32,533 bases of DNA, from positions 1 through 32,533 of the IMG/VR virus record IMGVR_UViG_3300034073_000475; one strand, given 5' to 3'. This document shows positions 16,523 to 24,418 of this stretch, piece by piece. The position numbers were made by a program, and so were the translations under genes. How positions within the stretch are numbered: position 1 is the stretch's first letter; every line of letters starts with the position of its first letter. The notes under the pieces were generated by a model. It ran no database searches, had not been told where the DNA came from, and saw nothing but the letters and a program-made list of their open reading frames with translations. Origin of the DNA: a virus.

Positions 16523-18633
16523 ATGCTGTAGCTCCCTGGGACTTGAACATTGCCCGTAATGTCTGCACCGACTTTAGCCGCCTTCATCTGGGCCTCTGCT
16601 TGGAACTCCGCGACCTTGAGTTGTAAGTTGGCCTCGGCCTTCTCCCTCTCAAGCTGGATCTGAGCCGCAGCCTTCTCTCGTTGCAGGGCAATATCGGCCT
16701 GTGCCTTAGCTTGAGCCAGTTGTATGTCGGCCTGTGCTTTAGCCTGTTCAGACTGGATTTGAGCCTGAACTTGAGCCATTAGTGCCTGGGTCTGTGGATC
16801 TGTCTGCGCTCCAGTCTGTTGTTGCATCTGCTGGAGTTGTTCTGGAGATATTTCTCGGAAGAACTCTGCGGAATCCGCAAAACCAGCACTCTCGATAAAT
16901 CTGCCCAACACGGATCTATATTGTTCGATGCCAACCAGAGCTTGACCAATTCCAGGCGTTCCAAGTAAAGCCTCCTGTTTCTGAAGGATCATAGAAAGCA
17001 TAGCCAACTGCTGTTCTCTCGTACCAGTTCCCAAACCAACATTGATGTAGATGTCGTACTGCGTGTTCCATTGGCGTGGGTCTACAGAGACATACTTGCC
17101 ATTGAGCCGCACGATACGGGCCTTGTCTTGGTACTTACAAACGAGGTGGAGCATATTTAGGAATAGGTCTCTAACGCCTGTTTCCGCAAATGTCCTAGCA
17201 ATCAGTTCTATCCTGCCAGCCGCAGCGTTCTGCATCGCAGAAACAGCCGCAGCAGTCGTGTTTTGCAGGATGTTGGGGTCAAGCCCTTGTGAGGCAGATG
17301 TAATCCCTGTGCGCTTCTCTTGGATTCTGTCCAAGTATTCCAGCATGGGGAAACTTTGACCCGCAACTGGGGGAACCGTAATCGGATTAACTGCTGTCGG
17401 AGACTTAACACGAACCACGCCACCAGGCGTAACTGTTAGCAGGTCATCCAGATTTACCTGACCATCTACCGCAGTAACCCGCGCATTGTTTGTCAGATAA
17501 AGGTTGTCAAGAATCTGACGGGTAATGGTGGACTTGATTAACTGTAAGTCCATCGTCCTGTCCGCAAGACTGTGACCGTAAAACTTGTGCGGCATCGGAA
17601 TGGGGCAGATAGAACAGAACGGGATGTAATCTATTTCCTCGTTGCTCAGAATATCGTTGCCCGCATAGAGAACCTTACGGAGTTCCGCAATACCATCGTC
17701 ATCGTAGTCTGTGCGAATGTAGCACTCAAAGGTCTCAACTTCCTCCATAGACTTATCCATAGAGGCAAGCTGATCCATAGGCTGCTCACCCTGTGTATAC
17801 CTTGCAACTCTCTCAGGCGTAAAGTCCAAATCCTGATAGGTGGGTAGGTTGTCCACCACATCCGCATCAAACCCCATCGCAATCAACTCTGACCTGGTGG
17901 ACAGCTTCCTGTGGGCGCAGAAGGGCGAGTTAACAATGTCCCTAGCCCGCTTGCTGATGATGAACTCTTCTGGAGGCACATTCTCGATCCGCACCTGCCC
18001 AAACTTCTTAACCTTCCGCACCTTCACATCGTAGACAAAGACATCCTGCGTCTTCATCTCAGGAGGCATCCCAGACTGTTGAGCCATCATCATTTCTTCT
18101 GGCGTGGGCGGGACTTGGATCTCTCCGACCTTCTTCTTGTCTTGCTCGACAATCTCTACCGACTCGTCCTCTAACATGAGGGCAAGCTCTTCCTCGGTCA
18201 AATCTTGATACTGTTCAGAATTAACCTGCTTCTCATCGTCCCAGTAGACCTTAACGATGCCGTTCTTCTGTAAGAGAGCGTCCTTAAACCAGATGTTAAG
18301 GATGTGAAAGCCAGGGTTGTCTCGGTAAAAGATGTAGTTCAGGTAGCTTGTAATCTGCTTGGCAACTTCCTCATCGCCTGGGCCTTCTGGCTCCGCACGA
18401 ACAATATCGTCACCTTGGGTGAAAACACGGAGCAAAGCAGGCAGGGCAGAGTCTACTGCTTCCGCAACCTCGCCCGTAACAATCGTAGAGCGACCCTCTA
18501 CCTCATTGCCGTAGAAACTGCGGTTGTAGTAGTTGATAGCCTTCCTGCGCTCTTCCGTGGTCTCTGATTCCAGATAACCCAAAGCACCGTCTATCTCGGC
18601 CTGGATTACTGTCTTTAACTTTAGATCATCCAT
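16519..18633 (-). CDS. Portal protein, P22-type
   Basis: 704 aa. It contains RSFYGNEVEGRSTIVTGEVA near residue 34, VDSALPALLRVFTQGDDIVR, an acidic insertion around 145-175, and IPFCSICPIPMPHKFYGHSLADR near 350. TGITSASQGLDPNILQNTTA follows near 440. These fit the large P22-like portal family, which forms the dodecameric DNA entry ring. Residues about 615-690 are an A/Q/K/E coiled coil with tandem AQADIQLAQAK-type repeats, comparable to the P22 portal barrel. It starts right after the terminase stop (TAAATG). Confidence 0.85.
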   Translation of the reverse strand: MDDLKLKTVIQAEIDGALGYLESETTEERRKAINYYNRSFYGNEVEGRSTIVTGEVAEAVDSALPALLRVFTQGDDIVRAEPEGPGDEEVAKQITSYLNYIFYRDNPGFHILNIWFKDALLQKNGIVKVYWDDEKQVNSEQYQDLTEEELALMLEDESVEIVEQDKKKVGEIQVPPTPEEMMMAQQSGMPPEMKTQDVFVYDVKVRKVKKFGQVRIENVPPEEFIISKRARDIVNSPFCAHRKLSTRSELIAMGFDADVVDNLPTYQDLDFTPERVARYTQGEQPMDQLASMDKSMEEVETFECYIRTDYDDDGIAELRKVLYAGNDILSNEEIDYIPFCSICPIPMPHKFYGHSLADRTMDLQLIKSTITRQILDNLYLTNNARVTAVDGQVNLDDLLTVTPGGVVRVKSPTAVNPITVPPVAGQSFPMLEYLDRIQEKRTGITSASQGLDPNILQNTTAAAVSAMQNAAAGRIELIARTFAETGVRDLFLNMLHLVCKYQDKARIVRLNGKYVSVDPRQWNTQYDIYINVGLGTGTREQQLAMLSMILQKQEALLGTPGIGQALVGIEQYRSVLGRFIESAGFADSAEFFREISPEQLQQMQQQTGAQTDPQTQALMAQVQAQIQSEQAKAQADIQLAQAKAQADIALQREKAAAQIQLEREKAEANLQLKVAEFQAEAQMKAAKVGADITGNVQVPGSYSI

Positions 18634-19887
18634 TTACACAATCCATTTCGTCTGAATGTTTATTGGTTTATCCCAGGTAGAGTTGGTCTCTATACCAAGA
18701 GCGAGGTAACGAAAACTGTCTGCGCCATGACTTGCCCAGTCGTGGAGAGGCCGCGCATAGAAAACCTGTCTCTTTTCATCGAACTCTCGCCTATAGTTCC
18801 GCAGGCAGTCCAAACCCTGTTTTACCTGTGGGCTGAACCAGCACCTCGGTAAAAGCCTTCTTACGGCCTGTATGCCATCGTCTACATTTAGCCTAGCTAC
18901 CACCGTACAGTCTAAGCCAGCCTCTCTAAGGACTTCTAAGCGGCTTTTGCCTGTGGTTAACTCTCTGACCTGCACATCGTGGGGGAGCAAGTGAGTGGCC
19001 TTATGCCAGTCTCTATGTGTTAGTTCCCGCACATACCAATCTAACCCTTGCCCATGATTCTCGATATAGTCCACAAGTCGGATCTCCTGGCCCGCGACTT
19101 GAGCAATCCATATTGCCGTAGAGTCGCCCATCCCCAAATCCCAGGCCGCAAAGGTTTTGCAGAGGTCGTCCCTTGGGATTTCCTTAAACCTCTCTTCTGG
19201 GAGTTCGTTAAGAATCTGCCCGTAGTAAGAACCCTCGACGGCTGCCGAGAACGAACACTCAAACTCTTGATTGTATTTATCGTCTCCCATCTCTCGCCTT
19301 GCCGCCTCAAGCTCGGCTTGGTCAACGATCCCAGTCTGCGAAGCCTTAAACTCCAGTAGTGACCACCCATCTTCCGTCTCGGCACGATCTCTTAGTTCCT
19401 TGAAGTGGTTAGCACCCTTGGGGGTTCCAATAAATAACGCCCATCCCTGCCTATCCGTAAGCGCAGGTCTAATAATCTCGTTCCAGATCTTTGGATTCAT
19501 GTCCCCGACCTCATCGAGAACAACCCCATCCAAATATATCCCTCGCAGACTGTCTGGATTGTCTGCACCGTAAAGGGAGATGCGCCTACCTAGAAAGTCC
19601 ACCCTCAACTCTGAGATATTGACCTTGGGATCTAAAGGCCTCGTGTAATGCGTTAAGTAGTCCCAGGCGACTCTCTTGGCTTGCGTGAATGTGGGCGCGA
19701 TATAGGCATAGCGAGGATTCTCCCGTCCGCACAGAACCGCAGCCTTAATAAGCTGGTTGATTGCCGAAACTGTTTTGCCAAATCTTCTATGGCAGACTGC
19801 AACTGAAAATCTGTGAGTATCAACTGCCTCATGGATCGCAAGTTGTTTCTCCCTCGGCTTATAAGGAATCGTGACTACTTTATCCAT
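18634..19887 (-). CDS. terL: Terminase large subunit
   Basis: 417 aa. The ATPase domain has Walker A CHRRFGKT (32-39), Walker B VVLDEV with D125-E126, and the coupling motif GTP (154-156). The nuclease domain has AAWDLGMGDS (D250), LPHD (D304) and HDWASHGADS (D390), the three-acid RNase H-type set. It cuts concatemers and pumps DNA into the head. The ATG lies within the terminase small-subunit gene (13-base overlap). Length is normal and all key residues are present. Confidence 0.92.
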   Translation of the reverse strand: MDKVVTIPYKPREKQLAIHEAVDTHRFSVAVCHRRFGKTVSAINQLIKAAVLCGRENPRYAYIAPTFTQAKRVAWDYLTHYTRPLDPKVNISELRVDFLGRRISLYGADNPDSLRGIYLDGVVLDEVGDMNPKIWNEIIRPALTDRQGWALFIGTPKGANHFKELRDRAETEDGWSLLEFKASQTGIVDQAELEAARREMGDDKYNQEFECSFSAAVEGSYYGQILNELPEERFKEIPRDDLCKTFAAWDLGMGDSTAIWIAQVAGQEIRLVDYIENHGQGLDWYVRELTHRDWHKATHLLPHDVQVRELTTGKSRLEVLREAGLDCTVVARLNVDDGIQAVRRLLPRCWFSPQVKQGLDCLRNYRREFDEKRQVFYARPLHDWASHGADSFRYLALGIETNSTWDKPINIQTKWIV

Positions 19888-20162
19888 CCAACCCCGATAT
19901 TGAGAGGTTGGTCAGGATCGCCCACCACCTTCTGCTCTATTGGAGCCAGCCGAGCATAGAACCTGTAAAACTCTGTCTGATTCTTGGGGTCTGATTTAGC
20001 CCAGTTGACCATCTCTTCTAGTCCACCAAGCTCATCAAAGACCGCAACGATGTTCTCTTTTACCTGCTTGGGGATCTTATTAGTAGCCCCTTTGGGTCTG
20101 CCTGCTCCTGCTCTGGAGCCGCCCCAACTTGATTTTGCTTCCTCTAAATTTTCATGTTCCAT
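19875..20162 (-). CDS. terS: Terminase small subunit-like protein
   Basis: 95 aa. The N-terminal GGSRAGAGRPKGATNK region is characteristic of phage TerS-type DNA-binding proteins, followed by helices (VKENIVAVFDELGG, EFYRFYARL). It probably recognises the packaging start. AGAGGA precedes the ATG by eight bases. It is shorter than many TerS proteins but overlaps terL, as usual. Confidence 0.75.
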   Translation of the reverse strand: MEHENLEEAKSSWGGSRAGAGRPKGATNKIPKQVKENIVAVFDELGGLEEMVNWAKSDPKNQTEFYRFYARLAPIEQKVVGDPDQPLNIGVGWIK

Positions 20163-20201
20163 TTGTCGAATCCTCTATGGGGTGTTCGTGATGTTGCTAT
20201 A

Positions 20202-21542
20202 TTACAACAGTCCTTGTTCTATGTACCGTTCTATAGGAATGTCGTTGATTTCTTGTATGCGGTAGTCCTCTGGGCTAAATGGGATAAAGTTAGATGTTCC
20301 GCGACCACTAATGCCACGACTAGCTTGGTCTAAATATCGGATGCCGCGCACCCCAATACTGTTTAGATAATCGGACGCGGCTTGTTGTGACCCCTTGTCT
20401 TGAGTGAGTCTTGCGTAAATTTGTTCGCCAGTTAGGTCTTTAGCGTCTTTTGCGCCAAACATCCTATCAACATCTTTTTGGCTTAACCCGAAAAACTTAG
20501 TGCCACTCTCAGATACAGTTTCCAACAGCCAAGGTTGACTAGATGTTGGGTCAACTTTCCCGTCTCTGTTGTCCCGCAGTCTGGCGTTGCCACCCATATC
20601 AAACTTGTCTTGGGGAACAACATCGACAATCCTACGCTTTAGGGCGTTTCTGACTTCTTCCGATTGTTGGCTAAGTGGCTTATCCCAGTCCAAAAAGCTA
20701 GGCAATATCTCATCTGGTATTTCGCCTTTGTAGAGGTATCCCCTGTTTACCTCATAGCCAAACCTTACATCTTTTCCTAACTCATTAAGTCTTTTCAAAG
20801 CAGCATCGTTTCCAGATGCTTCGGCTTGTTTTTTTGCATAATAAACGGTGTTATGAGGAAATTGACCAGCATCCCTCTTGCCTCTTTCAAGCAACTTAAA
20901 AACCTCTAAGTCGGTATCAGATAAGTCCTGTCCAGCAATTTTTTTGCCGTCAAATTGAATAAAAGGTTGCTCAAAATTTGAAAGATCCTCCCTATATCTT
21001 TCTGCTACTGGCCTAGCCTCTGCTGTATATCCCGCGCCTACACCGTAAGCCTGTGCGCCCTCTCCTGTCCCAACCTTTGTGGGGTCAAATTTACCACCTC
21101 TTAACAGATAAGGACTTCCGTGGTAAGCAGTAATTCTAGGGATGGGCAACATCTGACCAGCAGCCTCTAACACCCCTGGCGCAGTAGCCTCTGGGTTTCT
21201 AGTAATAGCCCGCACTAACTGATCCGCAGCCTCATTTGTAAGCCTTGTAGCACCCCTAGAAGCCGCAGGAACCATAGGAGCCATACCGACCACATCTGCC
21301 AAGTATTCCCTGTCCGCAGTAATGGGGATGTTGGACTGCATGGGCATCCTAAACAGCGGATCACCATAAGATAGCTTCTCTACTGTTTCCGCAGAGGGAA
21401 GCATAAGCTGGCGAACCAGACCCATAACATCTAACCCGCGAGGCAAGAACTCTGGAGCCGCAATATCGCCCTCTGTAGCCCGTAGCATATTTGCTAACTG
21501 GCCTAAGAGCCTATTCTGTTGCGGTGCGGTAAGTTCAGCCAT
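20202..21542 (-). CDS. ADP-ribosyltransferase-like protein
   Basis: 446 aa. Residues 1-130 are helical and not recognised. AYHGSPYLLRGGKFD (139-153) and GTGEGAQAYGVGAGYTAE (158-175) match the phage ART-like domain (YHGSP.. then GTGEGAQAYG..). The C-terminal GVRGIRYLDQASRGISGRG and NFIPFSPEDYRI finish that domain. ART enzymes transfer ADP-ribose from NAD+ to proteins or nucleic acids. It lies just upstream of terminase, so it may be made late and packaged. The target is unknown. The usual HGLYF-type strand is altered here (VGAGYT), so activity is not certain. Confidence 0.65.
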   Translation of the reverse strand: MAELTAPQQNRLLGQLANMLRATEGDIAAPEFLPRGLDVMGLVRQLMLPSAETVEKLSYGDPLFRMPMQSNIPITADREYLADVVGMAPMVPAASRGATRLTNEAADQLVRAITRNPEATAPGVLEAAGQMLPIPRITAYHGSPYLLRGGKFDPTKVGTGEGAQAYGVGAGYTAEARPVAERYREDLSNFEQPFIQFDGKKIAGQDLSDTDLEVFKLLERGKRDAGQFPHNTVYYAKKQAEASGNDAALKRLNELGKDVRFGYEVNRGYLYKGEIPDEILPSFLDWDKPLSQQSEEVRNALKRRIVDVVPQDKFDMGGNARLRDNRDGKVDPTSSQPWLLETVSESGTKFFGLSQKDVDRMFGAKDAKDLTGEQIYARLTQDKGSQQAASDYLNSIGVRGIRYLDQASRGISGRGTSNFIPFSPEDYRIQEINDIPIERYIEQGLL

Positions 21543-22074
21543 TTCCTTTTACCAATATGACAGACATGGAATCAACCGCACGAGGTGTATAAGGTAACGC
21601 CTCCGCAGGGACATCCATATCAGGGTTTGTGTTGAAGACAAGCTCTTTCATATAGAACCTGTCCTTCCAATTCAGATACCAATGCCAGTCTGTGTAATAC
21701 AGCCAGCTTCTTTCATTAAATGCCCGCACATGAGTCGGGTCTTGCCACGCACCAAAAGATAAGTCATAAGGCACATGGATGTGGAACTCGCCACCGTCTT
21801 TTAGCAAGTCCTTACAGTTGGTCATCGCCTTGACTAAGTCGGGAATATGCTCCAAAACATCGTTCGCAATGATCTTATCGAACATCCCGCGCTCGACTGT
21901 AAATATACCCAAACGGGTATTGAGCTTCTCGCCCCAAGGTACATTCTGGATGTCTAGCACCCAGTCTGGGTTTTTCTCTGGCTGGATGTCCGCATTTAGA
22001 CAATCCTTGCGCCAGTCCTTACCCGATCCGAGGTTAAGAATCCTTGCGGTTTCGTTCTTTGATTCGTGCGCCAA
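21535..22074 (-). CDS. SAM-dependent methyltransferase (class I)
   Basis: 179 aa. Motif I is ILNLGSGKDW (12-21), an acidic end of strand 2 lies at D29, and NDVLEHIPDL (71-80) is the usual post-motif region of small-molecule/sugar methyltransferases. There is no DNA-methylase NPPY or DPPY motif. The called start is TTG at 22074 with a weak ribosome site, so the true start is uncertain. It lies between an epimerase and the ART-like gene, so a sugar or lipid-linked substrate is likely. It overlaps its neighbours by 41 and 8 bases. Confidence 0.75.
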   Translation of the reverse strand: MAHESKNETARILNLGSGKDWRKDCLNADIQPEKNPDWVLDIQNVPWGEKLNTRLGIFTVERGMFDKIIANDVLEHIPDLVKAMTNCKDLLKDGGEFHIHVPYDLSFGAWQDPTHVRAFNERSWLYYTDWHWYLNWKDRFYMKELVFNTNPDMDVPAEALPYTPRAVDSMSVILVKGNG

Positions 22075-22375
22075 GGGCTTTTAGCTTGCGGAGGTCGTCT
22101 TGGGTTTGCGGGACTGGGAAGCCCCACCTTTTGAATTGGAGTGCCGCTGGCGTTGGTTCGCCCTTATCGTTTTTGAGTGGATGGTTTTGGGTGAGGGCTT
22201 GCGAGGCTTTTCTGTAGGCAAAGTTGCCACGGTCAAACTTGTCAGCGGTACTTGCATTTTTGGTGCTACGAACTGGCGCACGGACATTCCCACCTGAGCG
22301 ATTGTGTTCAGCCATTTTCTCAGTAGTGCGCTTGTCGTACTTTTCAAATAACTTAGCTGCATCTTTGATCTTCAT
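22034..22375 (-). CDS. Basic hypothetical protein, 113 aa
   Basis: A strongly basic, Asn/Lys/Arg-rich protein (KYDKRTTEKMAEHNRSGGNV, LKALGARIKERNRKDS). The ATG overlaps the epimerase stop (ATGA). No motif is recognised. The charge suggests nucleic-acid or virion DNA association, but this is inference. It overlaps the methyltransferase start by 41 bases. Confidence 0.65.
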   Translation of the reverse strand: MKIKDAAKLFEKYDKRTTEKMAEHNRSGGNVRAPVRSTKNASTADKFDRGNFAYRKASQALTQNHPLKNDKGEPTPAALQFKRWGFPVPQTQDDLRKLKALGARIKERNRKDS

Positions 22376-23127
22376 AAAGTAAATTCTGTGTGTTTAGGGT
22401 TGAATCCTAGACTTATTGCCAAGGATATATCCGCACAACTTACCGCAGTATCGCCTGCCCGCCTTCCAACAATTTCGTAGGGCTTGTTATACGCCTTCAC
22501 AACATCCAACACAGAAGTAGGCTTACCAGTCCCTAAATTTACCACTAGATTCTTCCACCGCATAGCCAGTAAATGACCATCTATGAGGTCATCTATGTGT
22601 ATGAAGTCCCGCAGGCAAGTACCATCTGGCGTGTCGTAGTCACCACCAAAGATCTGCACCCTCTCCGACTTCTCGACTATTGGAATCAGGTTATCCTGTC
22701 CACCACGCCCATAAGGGTTGAAATACCGCAGGATCGTATAGTTACCCCTAGCCTTTAAGATCTCCTCGCAGATGATCTTGGTATGCCCATAGGGGTTTTT
22801 AGCTTTTGTCGGAGAGTCCTCTGTAAATGGGCCATCTCCGTATACAGTTGCAGAGCTGCTGAAAATAATATGCCCAGAATAGGACTCTAAAAGCCCAAGT
22901 AAGGCATTTATGTTGTTCCTGTAATACTTAAGTGGGTTTTGTACGCTTTCTGGGACTGACTTATATGCCGCAAGGTGGAAGGCTAGATCTGCCTCTATCT
23001 TCCTTGGGATACTAATATCATCACCATCTTTTAGGTCACAGGTCTGTACCGTATGCCCCTCTTGCCGCAACTTACTAACTAAGTGACCACCTATGTAGCC
23101 AGCAGAGCCAGTTACAAATATGTTCAC
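22372..23127 (-). CDS. GalE-like NAD-dependent sugar epimerase
   Basis: 251 aa. It is a short-chain dehydrogenase/extended type: GSAGYIGG (7-14) binds NAD, SSSATVYG (around 90-97) carries the catalytic Ser/Thr, and YGHTK (113-117) is the YxxxK motif. RYFNPYG and CLRDFIHIDDL are GalE signatures. It is about 80 residues shorter than bacterial UDP-glucose 4-epimerase, mainly by missing C-terminal segments. It likely supplies a nucleotide sugar to the neighbouring glycosyltransferases. The GTG start is supported by a GTGA overlap with the small gene upstream. Confidence 0.85.
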   Translation of the reverse strand: MNIFVTGSAGYIGGHLVSKLRQEGHTVQTCDLKDGDDISIPRKIEADLAFHLAAYKSVPESVQNPLKYYRNNINALLGLLESYSGHIIFSSSATVYGDGPFTEDSPTKAKNPYGHTKIICEEILKARGNYTILRYFNPYGRGGQDNLIPIVEKSERVQIFGGDYDTPDGTCLRDFIHIDDLIDGHLLAMRWKNLVVNLGTGKPTSVLDVVKAYNKPYEIVGRRAGDTAVSCADISLAISLGFNPKHTEFTL

Positions 23128-23285
23128 CGCTTTGCTTTGGCTCCAGCCATGTTAGCCAACAGGGAGGGGTAAGCCGTTCCTGTCTTTTTCGCAAACGCTT
23201 TTGCCGCACGCTTCTGATTTGCAGAAAGGGACTTTGGCTTGCCTAAGCCTTTTGGACGGGGCTTTTCGTAAACTTCTTTCTTCAT
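23124..23285 (-). CDS. Small basic protein, 53 aa
   Basis: Begins MKKEVYEKPRPKGLGKPKSL and contains LSANQKRAAKAFAKKTG and PSLLANMAGAK. The ATG overlaps the previous stop (ATGA), and its own stop overlaps the epimerase GTG (GTGA). This double coupling is good evidence that it is translated. Lys/Ala/Gly-rich; probably nucleic-acid or virion associated. The LSxxQKR segment weakly resembles the next small gene, so the two may be related. Confidence 0.65.
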   Translation of the reverse strand: MKKEVYEKPRPKGLGKPKSLSANQKRAAKAFAKKTGTAYPSLLANMAGAKAKR

Positions 23286-23443
23286 GCTTTCTTTCGTTTC
23301 TTTTCTGGTAGACCCTTTACCGAGCCAGTCTCATTTATAAACTTCTTAGCAACCTTACGAGAAATCCCTAACTTTTTTGCCATCTCAGGGCTAGAGGCCG
23401 CAGCTTGCATAAAACGGTTTTGGGCTTTGGAAAGGGCGGGCAA
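23282..23443 (-). CDS. Small basic protein with TTG start, 53 aa
   Basis: Read from TTG at 23443, with AAAGGAG seven bases upstream. The peptide begins (M)PALSKAQNRFMQAAASSPEM and continues AKKLGISRKVAKKFINETG with a basic end KKRKKA. The SKAQ-x-R-x-M-x-A-A start matches tiny conserved phage proteins often beginning P-x-x-SKAQ. It lies in a 330-base stretch that would otherwise be empty. An internal ATG (FMQ) would give a shorter product but loses the good ribosome site. Confidence 0.62.
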   Translation of the reverse strand: MPALSKAQNRFMQAAASSPEMAKKLGISRKVAKKFINETGSVKGLPEKKRKKA

Positions 23444-23459
23444 TTTAAGGCTCCTTTAA

Positions 23460-23645
23460 CTAGGCTGTTTTAAGGCGTTCTTTAACTGGCAAACATATCC
23501 CCGCAGAGGTTGTCTCTGGGTGGGAGTCTATGATTTGTATAATTTCTGATACACGCTGTGTGCAGTCTTCTTGCCTTGTGTAGGCATCATCCGACCAGAA
23601 TTGACAAGAACCAGCCGCGCAGAAAAACACGACTGGAAGCCACAC
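23460..23645 (-). CDS. Small exported Cys-containing protein, 61 aa
   Basis: The N-terminus WLPVVFFCAAGSCQF is a short hydrophobic signal-like segment, possibly with a cleavage site after AAG or a lipobox-like context. Four cysteines occur over the full length (C9, C14, C28, C51). The GTG start overlaps the previous stop (TAGTG). A periplasmic or surface small protein is likely. No family recognised. Confidence 0.6.
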   Translation of the reverse strand: MWLPVVFFCAAGSCQFWSDDAYTRQEDCTQRVSEIIQIIDSHPETTSAGICLPVKERLKTA

Positions 23646-23980
23646 TACTCTTCTTCCTCTTCTTTTGGCTCATGAGCATCGCAGACATTACTTTCCGCAC
23701 ACTTGAACTCAAAGATGTCGCAGAAGACTTCGCCCTTCTTAAGGCCGCAACCCTTCAGCTTCATGCCGTACTCACAGTTGCCGCATTTTTGCTCGCCCTC
23801 GCTAGGGCCATAGTTTGCGGTCAGGACTGCCTTCTGCTTGTTGCCTTTGTTGATTGTCTCATCTTGTGTCGCAAGCGGACACTCCGACATATCATCTTCC
23901 AGAAGTGATTCAGACTCCTTGCCCATCTCTTTGCCAGGGCCAAGTAAGCCAATCATGACGGTAACGCCTTTGTCCTTCAC
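23645..23980 (-). CDS. Cysteine-cluster protein, putative metal binding, 111 aa
   Basis: The C-terminal half carries CGNCEYGMKLKGCGLKKG followed by FCDIFEFKC and VCDAHEP, six cysteines suited to a zinc or iron-sulphur site. It ends in EPKEEEEE. The N-terminal half is polar and disordered. The GTG start at 23980 overlaps the stop of the 16-aa gene (GTGA). Cysteine clusters of this type occur in structural regions of aquatic phages. The role is unknown. Confidence 0.65.
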   Translation of the reverse strand: MKDKGVTVMIGLLGPGKEMGKESESLLEDDMSECPLATQDETINKGNKQKAVLTANYGPSEGEQKCGNCEYGMKLKGCGLKKGEVFCDIFEFKCAESNVCDAHEPKEEEEE

Positions 23981-24027
23981 TTCTTCTTACCTTTCCCAGG
24001 CATGGGCTTTTTCTTTTTACCGTACAT
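23977..24027 (-). CDS. Sixteen-residue basic peptide gene
   Basis: ATG at 24027 with AAGGAG six bases upstream gives MYGKKKKPMPGKGKKK and a TGA that overlaps the GTG of the next gene. The ribosome site and the coupled stop/start argue that it is translated. The sequence resembles other tiny Lys/Pro/Gly phage proteins (YGKKKPMPGKG type). It is far below normal gene-calling limits. It could bind DNA or RNA, or serve only as a leader coupling the next gene. Confidence 0.6.
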   Translation of the reverse strand: MYGKKKKPMPGKGKKK

Positions 24028-24073
24028 GGCAACTCCTTAAGAAAATTTAGGGTAGACTTTCCCGCCTTTTAGT

Positions 24074-24418
24074 CTAGTCGTTTTTGAGTTTCCGCGCAAC
24101 CATTTCGTGCGCTTTTTTAAGCTCGGATTTGTATCGATCTGTGGAGATCCTAAGACGCTGTGCAATGCTGTGTTCAAGATGGTAGGGATATTGGATGTAG
24201 GTGGCCTTGAGTACAACTCTCGAAAAACTAGGCAGATTTCTGACAATTTCCTCCACCCTCTCGCCCGCAAGCTGATCGGGTTCGTATCTAGCTTCTTGGC
24301 CTTCCCAGACTTCTTCAGAGACATAGTTGCCCTCCGCACTCGCGGCTTTATCCTGTACGGGTGGGCCAACATATCCCGCACACCACCAGGCCCAGTTCTT
24401 TAGCTCGTCTTGAACCAT
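24074..24418 (-). CDS. Antiterminator Q-like / sigma region 4-like late regulator
   Basis: 114 aa. MVQDELKNWAWWCAGY is the typical start of small antitermination-Q-type proteins, with RVEEIVRNLPSFSRVVLKATYIQ (residues 53-75) and a C-terminal helix-turn-helix SIAQRLRISTDRYKSELKKA (83-102). The fold is probably like sigma-70 region 4. It would control late transcription. An overlapping ORF in another frame (24037-24381) is an artefact. The gene lies within the late operon, downstream of the terminator at 25886, which is unlike lambda. Confidence 0.62.
   Translation of the reverse strand: MVQDELKNWAWWCAGYVGPPVQDKAASAEGNYVSEEVWEGQEARYEPDQLAGERVEEIVRNLPSFSRVVLKATYIQYPYHLEHSIAQRLRISTDRYKSELKKAHEMVARKLKND

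Noticed and set aside
16779-18567. Several 60-100 aa ORFs opposite or out of frame with the portal
   Set aside because: All lie within the strong portal frame, lack ribosome sites and have shadow-type composition.
24037-24381. 114-aa minus ORF overlapping the Q-like gene
   Set aside because: Different frame over the same bases, no ribosome site, composition unlike a protein; the 24074-24418 frame has the HTH and the correct coupling.
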